A stretch of 64,000 bases of DNA from an uncultured Poribacteria bacterium (GTDB taxonomy: Bacteria; Poribacteria; WGA-4E; PCPOR2b), in assembly GCA_958296125.1 (NCBI GenBank), contig OY282444.1, positions 2,041,940-2,105,939 of the forward strand. The letters run 5' to 3'. Within the stretch, counting starts at the first letter, position 1; each line of letters opens with the position of its first letter. The notes under the pieces were generated by a model that made no database searches, was not told the origin of the DNA, and was given only the letters and a program-made list of their open reading frames with translations. The position numbers and the translations under genes are program-made. Below, piece by piece: positions 35,778 through 44,118 of the stretch.

Positions 35778-35806
35778 ATTATAGCACACCTCACTTAACC
35801 TTGCAA
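35778..35806 (-). promoter_or_regulatory. Sigma-70 promoter of the pyrophosphatase-like/mtnA operon
   Basis: Minus-strand TTGCAA (35801-35806), 17-base spacer, perfect TATAAT (35778-35783), about 260 bases before the first gene. Confidence 0.65.
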
Positions 35807-35869
35807 TGGAAAAACTGGTCAGTTACAATTTATCAGCGAGCCAACAGCCAAAGGTTCAAATCCAAAGGT

Positions 35870-35898
35870 TTGTTTTCAAAGCCGTGTTGGGGTATAAT
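35870..35898 (+). promoter_or_regulatory. Sigma-70 promoter, plus strand, reading into the repeat region
   Basis: TTGTTT (35870-35875), 17-base spacer, perfect TATAAT (35893-35898). Predicted start near 35905, more than 450 bases before the next gene, so it could make a non-coding RNA or a long leader of the amidohydrolase mRNA. Confidence 0.5.
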
Positions 35899-35930
35899 AA
35901 CGCAAGTTGCTAGCTGAACCTCCTCCCAGT

Positions 35931-36214
35931 AGAGAGGCATATCTATAGAACATACAACAGCCAAAACTTTCCACTCCAGCATGTAGGTTAGGTTGAACGG
36001 CATTAGTGAACAAACCTAGCATGTTACTTGGATTGAGAGGTTCGATTCTGATTGAATTCTCACAAACATATTGAAACCCAACTCTTGATAATCACCGCGT
36101 GAGTTGGAGGGAGTGTTGGGTTTCACTGTATCTATCAATAAGACGGTGTTTTTGAAAGGCTATGCCTCTCTTGTCATCGATAGAGATTTGGTTTAACCGT
36201 TCAACCCAACCTAC
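35931..36214. repeat. Inverted-repeat region upstream of the amidohydrolase
   Basis: This stretch of the 842-base gap has no gene. It holds AGAGAGGCATA (35931-35941) with TATGCCTCTCT (36161-36171); an 18-bp arm GTAGGTTAGGTTGAACGG (35983-36000) with its inverse, one mismatch, at 36197-36214; and GAAACCCAAC (36073-36082) with GTTGGGTTTC (36115-36124), inside which CAACTC pairs with GAGTTG. The first two pairs cross. The GTAGGTTGGGTTGAACG and GAAACCCAAC words resemble a repeat type seen in many bacterial genomes (from memory). Confidence 0.6.
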
Positions 36215-36360
36215 CAACTATCAAGGCAAAATAAGGAACTCGACCTATTGGCATGCTATCAACTAGGTAATTATATTCGCGGATTGAAATCACGGGGTGT
36301 ACATTTCTCTGAGGATTAACTAAACTATATAACTGTTGAAAACAACTTGGAGGTTACAAC

Positions 36361-37506
36361 ATGGCTTACGATCTGCTAATCAAAGGCGGCACATTGATTG
36401 ATCCCGCACAAAATATCCACGCAAATAAAGATGTGGCATTTTCAAACGGCGTTGTCGCCGAAGTCGGTGACGATTTGTCAAAGGCGGACGCACATGAGGT
36501 ATTGGATGCCAGTGGGTGCCTTGTCACACCGGGCATGATTGATTTGCACGTCCATGTGTTCTACGGTGTCAGTCATTACGGTATCGACCCGGATCCAACC
36601 TGCTTGGCAAAGGGTGCGACGACGGTAGTTGATGCCGGTTCGGCGGGAGCCGACATTTTTCCCGGCTTTCGCAAATACGTGATTGATGTGAGCGAAACGC
36701 GCATCTTGGCGCAAATCAATATATCGTCGCAGGGGATGCTGACACAAGAAATTGGCGAGTTCGAGATTCCTGAGTACGCCGATGTGAGCAAAGCCTGTGC
36801 AATGATTGAAAAACATCGCGATGTGATTTTGGGGGTGAAGGTGCGATTGACAAAGCACAGCATCGTCAGTGAACGGTCAGGGATGATTCCGCTGCATCAT
36901 GCGCGTGAAGCAGCGGATGCAGCGGGGCTACCCATTATGGTGCACCCACAAGCTGCTTGGTGCGATTCTATAGATGACATTTTGGCGGTTATGGGCAAGC
37001 GCGACATCTTGACGCACTGCTTCCATGAGAGTGAATGTGGCATCTTGGACGACAACGGGAAGGTTCGTAAGTCGGTACATGAGGCAGTGGAGCGCGGTGT
37101 TATCTTTGATGTGGGGCACGGTGCCGGATCTTTCTCTTGGGATATCGTTGAACAGGCGATAGGCCAAGGTGTTGCACCGCAAACAATCTCATCAGACCTG
37201 CACATTTACAACGTCAACGGGCCCGTCTATGACTTAGCGAATGTTGTAACAAAATTCCTCCATCTCGGTATGTCGCTCGACGAGGCCATCGCGAAGGTCA
37301 CTTCAGTTCCGGCAGAGGTGATTCTGATGTCCGACAAAATCGGCACACTGGCACCCGGTGCTTGGGGAGATGCGATTATCTCTGAACTGCGCGAAGGCGA
37401 ATTCCAACTGGTAGACTCGCGTGGCGAAGCCCGTATCGGCAGCCAGAACTTTGTGCCGATTACCGTTGTCAAAGGTGGACGGGTGTATCGACAAAGAGCG
37501 AGTTAA
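36361..37506 (+). CDS. Amidohydrolase/deacetylase family metallohydrolase (EF_0837-like)
   Basis: 381 residues. The start MAYDLLIKGGTLIDPAQNI and the metal motif PGMIDLHVHVF are typical of the amidohydrolase superfamily. A likely bridging lysine lies in GVKVRLT; metal or active-site His residues are in MVHPQAAW and DILTHCFHE, and the catalytic Asp in TISSDLHIYN. The pattern best fits the EF_0837/AHA_3915 group, which deacetylates N-acyl amino-acid-like compounds or acts as a D-amino-acid deacylase. Ribosome site TTGGAGG is strong. Cytoplasmic; substrate unknown. Confidence 0.85.
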   Translation: MAYDLLIKGGTLIDPAQNIHANKDVAFSNGVVAEVGDDLSKADAHEVLDASGCLVTPGMIDLHVHVFYGVSHYGIDPDPTCLAKGATTVVDAGSAGADIFPGFRKYVIDVSETRILAQINISSQGMLTQEIGEFEIPEYADVSKACAMIEKHRDVILGVKVRLTKHSIVSERSGMIPLHHAREAADAAGLPIMVHPQAAWCDSIDDILAVMGKRDILTHCFHESECGILDDNGKVRKSVHEAVERGVIFDVGHGAGSFSWDIVEQAIGQGVAPQTISSDLHIYNVNGPVYDLANVVTKFLHLGMSLDEAIAKVTSVPAEVILMSDKIGTLAPGAWGDAIISELREGEFQLVDSRGEARIGSQNFVPITVVKGGRVYRQRAS

Positions 37507-37532
37507 GATAGAGCACCCCTGCGGTGACAATT

Positions 37533-38270
37533 TTAACCGCTTTCCTTCTTGAAACGAAAGCTGGCGATCCAGTTGCGGCGGAATGGGGATGTCTCGTTGT
37601 CCCTGAAAATCGATCGCGAACAAAAGGCAACCTCTTCGATGGAGATACTAAAGGCTGAAGCCCAACGCATTTTATCTAGGTACGACTCGGCAGTTTCCCC
37701 TTCTGGAATATCTGAGTCCCGAACCGACATCGGCGCGTCGAACTCCCACGGAGGGAAAGCAGTAGGCCCGCTGGCCCACTCCTCTGACAGCCCAATATCC
37801 CCGTCTTTGTACTCTCTGCCTGCAGGCATGTAGATTATGCGGAGATTTCCGTTAGGGGCTTGGATAAGCAGCGGCTTCAGAGGAGCACCAGAAAGCTGCT
37901 CTCGCTGCGCCTCTAGCTTCGCCCGCACTTCTGGTGGAAGCTCCGACATGTCTACGGGTTTTGCTTTCCCCATATCTTCCTTTGAAATCACTGCCACTTT
38001 CACAGGAGGGGCGCTGATATCTAGCGGATGCGGCGGGTATGTCGTCGTTGAAGTGCTCGTATCTATCCCTTGAGGATTGGCTTCCGTCTGCTCAGTCCGT
38101 TCCGAGACCAGGGGTGGATTGGCCTCTTTATCCAAGGCTGCTTGAACTTTTGCCATAAACATCTCAAATTCAACATACTTTTGGTATTCCCTATAGCCCA
38201 TGTAGCAGACTGAAAGCAACACAACAATACCTACCACAATGAGATAGGGGCTGAAACGATGATTAACCAT
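37533..38270 (-). CDS. Membrane-anchored protein, intact paralogue of the TGA-split gene
   Basis: 245 residues with AGGAGG upstream. One membrane segment (PYLIVVGIVVLLSVCYMGY) is followed by a Pro/Thr-rich linker and a domain beginning LLIQAPNGNLRIIYMPAG, with SYLDKMRWASAFSISIEEV near the end. The same order is found at 28397-29896, where the chain is cut by TGA. Likely N-in with the domain in the periplasm. I do not recognise the family. It converges on the amidohydrolase gene, 26 bases apart. Confidence 0.6.
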   Translation of the reverse strand: MVNHRFSPYLIVVGIVVLLSVCYMGYREYQKYVEFEMFMAKVQAALDKEANPPLVSERTEQTEANPQGIDTSTSTTTYPPHPLDISAPPVKVAVISKEDMGKAKPVDMSELPPEVRAKLEAQREQLSGAPLKPLLIQAPNGNLRIIYMPAGREYKDGDIGLSEEWASGPTAFPPWEFDAPMSVRDSDIPEGETAESYLDKMRWASAFSISIEEVAFCSRSIFRDNETSPFRRNWIASFRFKKESG

Positions 38271-38754
38271 GATAACCTCCTAGCCTCCACATTCCCATCC
38301 ACTGGATCCGTAATGATCGGCATAAATGTATCTATTCTCAATGCGCCGTGTTCCTGGCAACTCTCTTCTTCCTTATAACCATCATTTAGACCTAAAAACA
38401 GAAAGAGGGCTGCATCCTCAAATCGCGCAACCCTTCTGTTTTGGATCGAAACCAATGGCTTAAACGGGTTATACTATGAAAGATTGTCAGATGTTGGTTC
38501 ACCTATCAATCATGAAGCGATTCGAGTCCATCTCTCGTCTTGCTTCAGAGGGCTTCGAGTATACGGCTTGAAGTCCCCACAATTATCGATCTTAAACCAT
38601 CTTGAAAAGGGTGTCAATAAAAAAGTTCACTTTATACGCATAAGCTCCCCTAGTTGCCCCTGGTGCACTTCTTTGTCTTAGTGTCGCCCAACTTTTTTAT
38701 TTACAAAACTGTCTAAGAACCTTCGACAGTGGAGATAACGAAAGCAGAAATAAT
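38271..38754. other. Intergenic stretch with an imperfect long hairpin
   Basis: 484 bases between divergent genes. An imperfect stem AAAACAGAA..GGG / CCC TTCTGTTTT spans 38395-38442. Otherwise I see no gene, tRNA or clear promoter; the ribosome site of the ubiD-like gene is weak. Confidence 0.35.
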
Positions 38755-40203
38755 ATGGCATATTCCAGTCTGAGAGATTTTGTAAAAGAGTTAGAACAAG
38801 CCGGCGAATTAAAGCGGATTAAAGCCGAAGTCTCCCCAGATCTTGAGATTACACAGATCACGGATCGGGTGAGTAAGGCTGAAGGACCCGCACTGCTGTT
38901 TGAAAAAGTTGAGGGAAGCGACATGCCGCTGCTGATTAACGCGTTTGGCTCCTATCGACGGATGGCGATGGCACTCGGTGTTGAAGATATGAACGAAATC
39001 GCCGATGAAATTGAAGGCATGATCCGGCTCGGTCCCCCAGAATCACTACTCGACAAGGTCAAACTCCTCGGCATTCTGAATAAACTGACCAAATTCCCAC
39101 CGAAAACGGTCAGGCGTGGTGCATGTCAGGAGGTGGTTTGGACCGGTGATCAAATTTCATTAGACCGCATCCCGCTCATCAAATGCTGGCCCCTTGATGC
39201 AGATAAATATATTACCTTGCCGCAGGTCTTTACGCATAGTCTGAAAACGGGTCAGCGCAATGTAGGCACGTATCGGCTGCAAAAACTTGATGAACGGACG
39301 CTAGCAATGCACTGGCAGATCCACCATGATGGTGCCGGGCATCACCGCGAATACCGCGAGGCAGGACAACGGATGCCTGTTGCTGTCGCTATCGGCGGCG
39401 ACCCCGTCATGTCCTATATCGGGACTGCGCCGCTGCCAAGTGGCATTGATGAACTTCTGTTTGCAGGGTTTCTCCGCAAAGCCAATGTGCCGATGGTCGC
39501 GTGCGAAACCATCGATATGTTGGTCCCCGCAGATGCGGACATCGTGATTGAAGGGTATATCGAACCGGACGAGATCTGCATCGAGGGGCCCTTTGGTGAT
39601 CACACCGGCTACTACTCCCTTGCGGACGAATACCCCATATTTCACATCACCGCTATCACGCACCGTAAGCGTCCCATCTACCAAACAATTATCGTCGGTA
39701 AACCGCCGATGGAAGATTGTTACATGGGCAAGGCAACGGAGCGCATCTTCATACCTTTGATCCGGACCCAGCTGCCAGAGTTGGTCGATATGAACCTGCC
39801 GCTGTTCGGTGTATTTCACAACTTTGCTTTAATTTCCATCGACAAACGCTACCCTTTCCACGCAAAGAAGATTATGCACAGCCTGTGGGGGCTTGGTCAA
39901 CTGATGTTCAGCAAGATTATTATCGTCGTGGACAAAGATGTTGATGTGCAGAACGTTGATGAAGTACTTTTCCGCGTTGGCAGCAACGTTGATCCCAAGC
40001 GAGATGTGACCATCGTTGAGGGGCCTGTTGATGTGCTTGATCACGCAGCACCACTGATGGGAGCAGGATCAAAGATGGGGATTGATGCAACGACCAAATG
40101 GCGTGAAGAGGGTTATCAGCGCGAATGGCCTGATGAAATCAAGATGTCTCAGGAAATCATCGATCTGGTGGACAAGCGGTGGAAGGAATATGGGATTGAA
40201 TAA
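38755..40203 (+). CDS. UbiD family decarboxylase
   Basis: 482 residues. Matches UbiD through SSLRDFVKELEQAGELKRI at the start, EGPALLFEKVEGS, VGTYRLQ, and the prenylated-FMN and catalytic core GYIEPDEICIEGPFGDHTGYYS. UbiD enzymes use prenyl-FMN, made by UbiX (not in the window), to decarboxylate aromatic or unsaturated acids, for example in ubiquinone or menaquinone synthesis or aromatic breakdown. No quinone gene lies next to it, so the substrate cannot be named. Confidence 0.92.
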   Translation: MAYSSLRDFVKELEQAGELKRIKAEVSPDLEITQITDRVSKAEGPALLFEKVEGSDMPLLINAFGSYRRMAMALGVEDMNEIADEIEGMIRLGPPESLLDKVKLLGILNKLTKFPPKTVRRGACQEVVWTGDQISLDRIPLIKCWPLDADKYITLPQVFTHSLKTGQRNVGTYRLQKLDERTLAMHWQIHHDGAGHHREYREAGQRMPVAVAIGGDPVMSYIGTAPLPSGIDELLFAGFLRKANVPMVACETIDMLVPADADIVIEGYIEPDEICIEGPFGDHTGYYSLADEYPIFHITAITHRKRPIYQTIIVGKPPMEDCYMGKATERIFIPLIRTQLPELVDMNLPLFGVFHNFALISIDKRYPFHAKKIMHSLWGLGQLMFSKIIIVVDKDVDVQNVDEVLFRVGSNVDPKRDVTIVEGPVDVLDHAAPLMGAGSKMGIDATTKWREEGYQREWPDEIKMSQEIIDLVDKRWKEYGIE

Positions 40204-40302
40204 ACCGCCAAACGCGGCCGTTTTCCTAATCGCTCGCAAGACAAAATCTTGAGAAGGCTTGTTTTGAGGGAACAGATTTTACATTACAATGGAGGCAAAA
40301 CG

Positions 40303-41382
40303 ATGAAAACTTACCGCGCCGCTGTCATCGGCTGTAGCCGGATGGGGGCATTTATCGACAATGAAGTACCCGATTATCAAGCAATTCAGCTGCCGTATTC
40401 ACATGCAGCAGGCTTTTATGCCGAAGCACGAACAGATCTTGTCGCTTGTTCAGATCTGCGTCCGGAGGTTATGGAGGTTTTCGGAGAGCGGTATGATGTA
40501 CCCAAAGAACGGCAATACACCGACTACCGAGAACTCATTGACAAAGAGGACTTGGACATCGTGAGTGCGGCGACGCAGCCGGAACACCGCGCGGAAGTTG
40601 TTATCTACGCTGTGGAGCACGGGGTCAAAGCGATCTACGCGGAAAAGGCGATGGCGGCTTCTATGGACGAAGCGGATGCGATGGTGGAAGCGGTGGAACG
40701 CAACGGAGCCTTCTTCAATTTAGGCACAAATCGCCGTTGGGACACCGGCTTTGACAAGATGAAGGAGGTTATTGACAACGGTGAATTGGGAGCACTCAAA
40801 ACACTAATTATTTACGGGAACCACTCGCTCTTTAACGGCTCCAGTCATCAGTTCGATCTAATCCTGCGTCTGAACAGCGACCGCCGCGCCTTGTGGGTAT
40901 CTGCACATATCACCGATGATGACAGTATCTTTGACGGTGATATTGTTCGGGAAGATCCGAATGGTCAGGGGATAATTCAGTTTGAAAACGGTGTTACGGC
41001 GCATGCCCTCCTCTCCCCGCGCGGTGGCGAGTGGGAGGCAATCTGTGAAAAGGGGGCCGTGACATGCTGGAATAATGGTTGGCAGTGGCACCTCCGGCGG
41101 CAAGCTGACGTTCCGGGGTGGAGAAGTTGTTTTGTGCCGGAGCCTTTTCCTGAGTTTGAACACACCAGCAGCACAACAAATCTCATCAAAGATCTGGTTC
41201 ATTCGCTCGATACCGGCGAGCCATCGCGTTGCGGTGTCCGCGTGGCACATGCAAGTACGGAATTAATCTTTGCGTTCATGGAATCACACTTGCAGAACGG
41301 GGCGCGGGTCCAACTTCCGTTGAAGGGATCGAAGCTGCGGTTGCAGAGAGAGCGTGCCCCGAGGCAACCTAGGTTTCAATAG
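40303..41382 (+). CDS. Gfo/Idh/MocA family oxidoreductase
   Basis: 359 residues from ATG 40303, which has GGAGG nine bases upstream; an earlier start at 40249 has no such site. Rossmann motif RAAVIGCSRMGAFI, catalytic-lysine region IYAEKAMA (EKA in place of EKP) and NRRWDTGFDKM. The family acts on sugars, cyclitols or related compounds with NAD(P). It follows the UbiD gene by 99 bases, but function is unlikely to be linked. The C-terminal 20 residues are basic. Confidence 0.85.
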   Translation: MKTYRAAVIGCSRMGAFIDNEVPDYQAIQLPYSHAAGFYAEARTDLVACSDLRPEVMEVFGERYDVPKERQYTDYRELIDKEDLDIVSAATQPEHRAEVVIYAVEHGVKAIYAEKAMAASMDEADAMVEAVERNGAFFNLGTNRRWDTGFDKMKEVIDNGELGALKTLIIYGNHSLFNGSSHQFDLILRLNSDRRALWVSAHITDDDSIFDGDIVREDPNGQGIIQFENGVTAHALLSPRGGEWEAICEKGAVTCWNNGWQWHLRRQADVPGWRSCFVPEPFPEFEHTSSTTNLIKDLVHSLDTGEPSRCGVRVAHASTELIFAFMESHLQNGARVQLPLKGSKLRLQRERAPRQPRFQ

Positions 41383-41659
41383 AAAAATCAGGGCAGTCTC
41401 ACGGACCCGCTCCTTACAATATTATGCACACGCCTCAACGAAATAGCCTTGGTCAACTGGAATTGCCTCTGTTATAGAAATTAGCCAACTGAGCAATCAG
41501 AATCTTGGGTGAAACCTGTGCCCACGATTGGATTTTCATTGTCGTATGCCAAAGTCAGAGTCAGACACAGCCGGAAATAGGACATGATTTTCGCAATTGA
41601 CGTGCGTAAGTCCTACACAATATTTAATGCGATTGCCCTGGGTCAACTGGATAATATGC
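41383..41659. repeat. Diverged direct repeat in the gap before the DNA methyltransferase
   Basis: Two loosely similar blocks of about 50 bases lie at about 41411-41462 and 41610-41652. Both run from a TCCT..ACAATATT start to GCC.TGG(G)TCAACTGGA. The second block begins with TGCGTAAGTCCT, the motif also found at 9513 and 16921. No gene is seen in this part. Confidence 0.4.
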
Positions 41660-41688
41660 TTGAGTTTACCGTTGTGCAATGCTATAAT
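41660..41688 (+). promoter_or_regulatory. Sigma-70 promoter of the DNA methyltransferase gene
   Basis: TTGAGT (41660-41665), 17-base spacer, perfect TATAAT (41683-41688). The leader to the gene would be about 175 nucleotides. Confidence 0.65.
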
Positions 41689-41872
41689 GACGACGTGCTT
41701 TGGTTATGTCAAACCGACAGACACCTCACTTGACATAGGAACTTTTAACCAGTTCAGAGAGGTGATTAACCGCTGGGTCCGGTATGATAGTTGCTCACGA
41801 AGACGTTTTCACTTTCCATAAGGAATAAATCTCACGATTTGAGAAAATTTTGAGAGAGTGAATTGTAAAATA

Positions 41873-42853
41873 ATGAAAGCGTATATCAATCAGATTCTTC
41901 AAGGCGATTGTCTCGAATTGTTTCACCAAATTCCTAATAACAGCGTCGATATGACCTTCGCCGACCCGCCCTTTAATTTGAAGAAGAAGTATCACAGCAC
42001 GAGAGATAGCCTTGAGTTGGAGGAGTATCTGCATTGGTGCGAAAAGTGGATTTCGGAGATGGTGCGTGTCACAAAGGAAACGGGATCGATTTTTGTACAT
42101 AACATTCCCAAATGGTTGACGTACTATGCAGGCTTTTTGAACAAGTTAGCTGATTTTAAGCATTGGATTTCGTGGGAGGCCCCCACGGCACCGATGGGAA
42201 AGACGCTTCAACCTGCACATTACGGCATCCTATTTTATGCCAAAGATGCAAAGCAAAATAAATTTTATGAAGTTCGTTATCCGCACAAACGTTGTCGTAA
42301 ATGCAATTATTTGCATAAGGATTACGGCGGGAAAAAGGGGGGGTTGCATCCTTTTGGGCCGCTTGTTCCAGATACGTGGACAGATATTCATCGGATAAAA
42401 CACAACAAATATCGAGATCCACATCCATGTCAATTGCCGATTCATTTGTTAGAACGGATCATCTTAATGTCCACTGATGAAGGCGATACAGTGCTTGATC
42501 CGTTTTTGGGAACCGGAACAACAGCAATAGCTGCAAAGCGACTTGGACGGCACTACGTCGGTTTTGAACTCGATGAAGTTTACGCAACGATCGCCCATAA
42601 TAAAGTGAAGCAACAGGCATCGAACTCCCGAATTAGAAATGTATGGGTCAGTGTTTACTTAAACGAAATTATCACACTCCGTAATCAAGATTGGGAGGTG
42701 TTACAGCCAGAATTTCATACCCCTGAGTCTGCCAAAGTAATCGATTACACCAAAATAGTGCTAAAAAGTAAAAGACCGCTTACACCAACGGTTAGCCAAC
42801 AGGAAACACATCAAGAAACACAGTTGCGATTGATAGAGAATCGCGAAAGATAA
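41873..42853 (+). CDS. Solitary DNA methyltransferase (N6-adenine or N4-cytosine, class beta)
   Basis: 326 residues from ATG 41873. Motif IV DPPF (31-34) comes before motif I FLGTGTT (211-217), the class beta order. DPPF rather than NPPY or SPPY favours adenine-N6 (for example CcrM/HinfI-like) but does not prove it. A small CRKC pair lies at 141-144. No restriction enzyme or specificity subunit is adjacent, so it is an orphan that may act in regulation or be part of a lost system. A GTG at 41858 is an alternative start. Confidence 0.87.
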   Translation: MKAYINQILQGDCLELFHQIPNNSVDMTFADPPFNLKKKYHSTRDSLELEEYLHWCEKWISEMVRVTKETGSIFVHNIPKWLTYYAGFLNKLADFKHWISWEAPTAPMGKTLQPAHYGILFYAKDAKQNKFYEVRYPHKRCRKCNYLHKDYGGKKGGLHPFGPLVPDTWTDIHRIKHNKYRDPHPCQLPIHLLERIILMSTDEGDTVLDPFLGTGTTAIAAKRLGRHYVGFELDEVYATIAHNKVKQQASNSRIRNVWVSVYLNEIITLRNQDWEVLQPEFHTPESAKVIDYTKIVLKSKRPLTPTVSQQETHQETQLRLIENRER

Positions 42854-42954
42854 GATATAAGTAACTATAAACCATACCCTGTTTTCGTTAGGAGGTTGAC
42901 TTTTATCGCACCTCACATAACTAGCGACCTACGTTATAAGTAAGGAGGGCTTTT

Positions 42955-44001
42955 ATGCCTACAATCGATCATGATGTTTTGAGGAAATTCGTTTATGATA
43001 TGTACATCGGCGCTGGGGGCGTTGAGGAAGACGCACGGATCGTCAGTGACCACGTCGTAGATTCCAATCTGATGGGGCACGATTCACACGGCGTGATCAA
43101 CGCGCCCAACTACGCAGGCGGGATGAGTGGCGGTCCCTCGACAGATAAGATGGAAATTGTCCGTGAGACCCCTGCAACGGCGGTGATAAACGCGAACGGT
43201 GGGCTCGGCATGGTCATCGCTCAGAAAGCGATGGAGTTGGCAATTGAAAAGGCGAAAACGCACACATTCGGCGGGGTTGGACTTCACCGTTGTGGACACG
43301 CCGGGCGGATGGGGACGTATCCCCCACTTGCCGCAAAGGAAGGGATGATTGGACTCGTCTTCCTAAATGGCGGTGGACGATTTATGCACCCTTTTGGTGG
43401 CACATCCCGAAAACTCCCACCCAACCCAATCGCCATCGCAGTCCCACGCAAAAATGGTGAACCGTTGATGCTCGATATGACGCTGAGTGTTGTTGCAGGC
43501 GGGAAGATACTGGTCAAACGCGCGCGCGACGAGGAGATGCCAGAAGGTTGGATGATCGATTCAGAAGGGAAGCCGATCACCGATCCAAATGCTTTCCTAG
43601 ACCGCCATGACGATACGGCGGTGATGCCAGTAGGTGGTTTTCAATTCGGGCACAAGGGCTTCGGCCTAGGGTTTATGATCGATGCCATTGCCGGTGGGCT
43701 TTCGTGGGCGGGTTGTAGTCGTCAAGAACCCACTCGTGGGGCGAGTGGGATTGTGATGCTCGCCATCAAGATCCAGGATTTCATCGATCTTGAGGTCTAT
43801 CAACAGGAGATCGAGTACCTTACGGAATGGGTAAAGTCATCCGAAAAGCTGCCCGGTGTTGATGAGGTGTTCGCTCCCGGTGAATTTGAGGAACGGAGCC
43901 GTGAACAGCATCTGAAAGCTGGCATCCCAATCGAAGAAAAAACGTGGGATCGCCTAATTGAAGCAGCTGCGTCCTATGGCGTTTCAGCACCAGAAGTCTA
44001 A
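42955..44001 (+). CDS. Ldh2/malate-L-sulfolactate type dehydrogenase
   Basis: 348 residues. Belongs to the Ldh_2 family of NAD(P)H-dependent 2-hydroxyacid dehydrogenases, not the classic Rossmann type. DSNLMGHDSHGV carries the conserved His pair near residues 42-46; VGLHRCGHAGRMGTYPPLA and GFGLGFMIDAIAGGLSWAG are further family signatures. It reduces or oxidises 2-keto/2-hydroxy acids such as malate, ureidoglycolate or 2,3-diketogulonate. AAGGAGGG ribosome site. The last codons are partly duplicated just after the stop (CCAGAAGTCTAA twice). Confidence 0.9.
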   Translation: MPTIDHDVLRKFVYDMYIGAGGVEEDARIVSDHVVDSNLMGHDSHGVINAPNYAGGMSGGPSTDKMEIVRETPATAVINANGGLGMVIAQKAMELAIEKAKTHTFGGVGLHRCGHAGRMGTYPPLAAKEGMIGLVFLNGGGRFMHPFGGTSRKLPPNPIAIAVPRKNGEPLMLDMTLSVVAGGKILVKRARDEEMPEGWMIDSEGKPITDPNAFLDRHDDTAVMPVGGFQFGHKGFGLGFMIDAIAGGLSWAGCSRQEPTRGASGIVMLAIKIQDFIDLEVYQQEIEYLTEWVKSSEKLPGVDEVFAPGEFEERSREQHLKAGIPIEEKTWDRLIEAAASYGVSAPEV

Positions 44002-44017
44002 ACCAGAAGTCTAACGG

Positions 44018-44104
44018 ACGAACAGAGCTATAGGCACACCGGAGCGCGCTATTTGGCAGCTCGACCGTTTCGCCAAGGAGGTCATGCCCGCATTCAGAAA
44101 CTAG
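44018..44104 (+). pseudogene. C-terminal fragment of an LLM-class flavin-dependent oxidoreductase
   Basis: An open frame ending in TAG at 44102-44104 reads TNRAIGTPERAIWQL then DRFAKEVMPAFRN. The ending GTPE..I..L..FA.EVMPAF is typical of the C-terminus of luciferase-like (LLM) oxidoreductases. No start or upstream body is present; the frame is cut at the duplicated end of the Ldh2 gene, suggesting a deletion joined the two. Confidence 0.55.
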
Positions 44105-44118
44105 TGTATTAGCCCGCT

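Noticed and set aside
41597-41821. 74-codon frame before the methyltransferase
   Set aside because: It spans the diverged direct repeat and the promoter itself, with no ribosome site.
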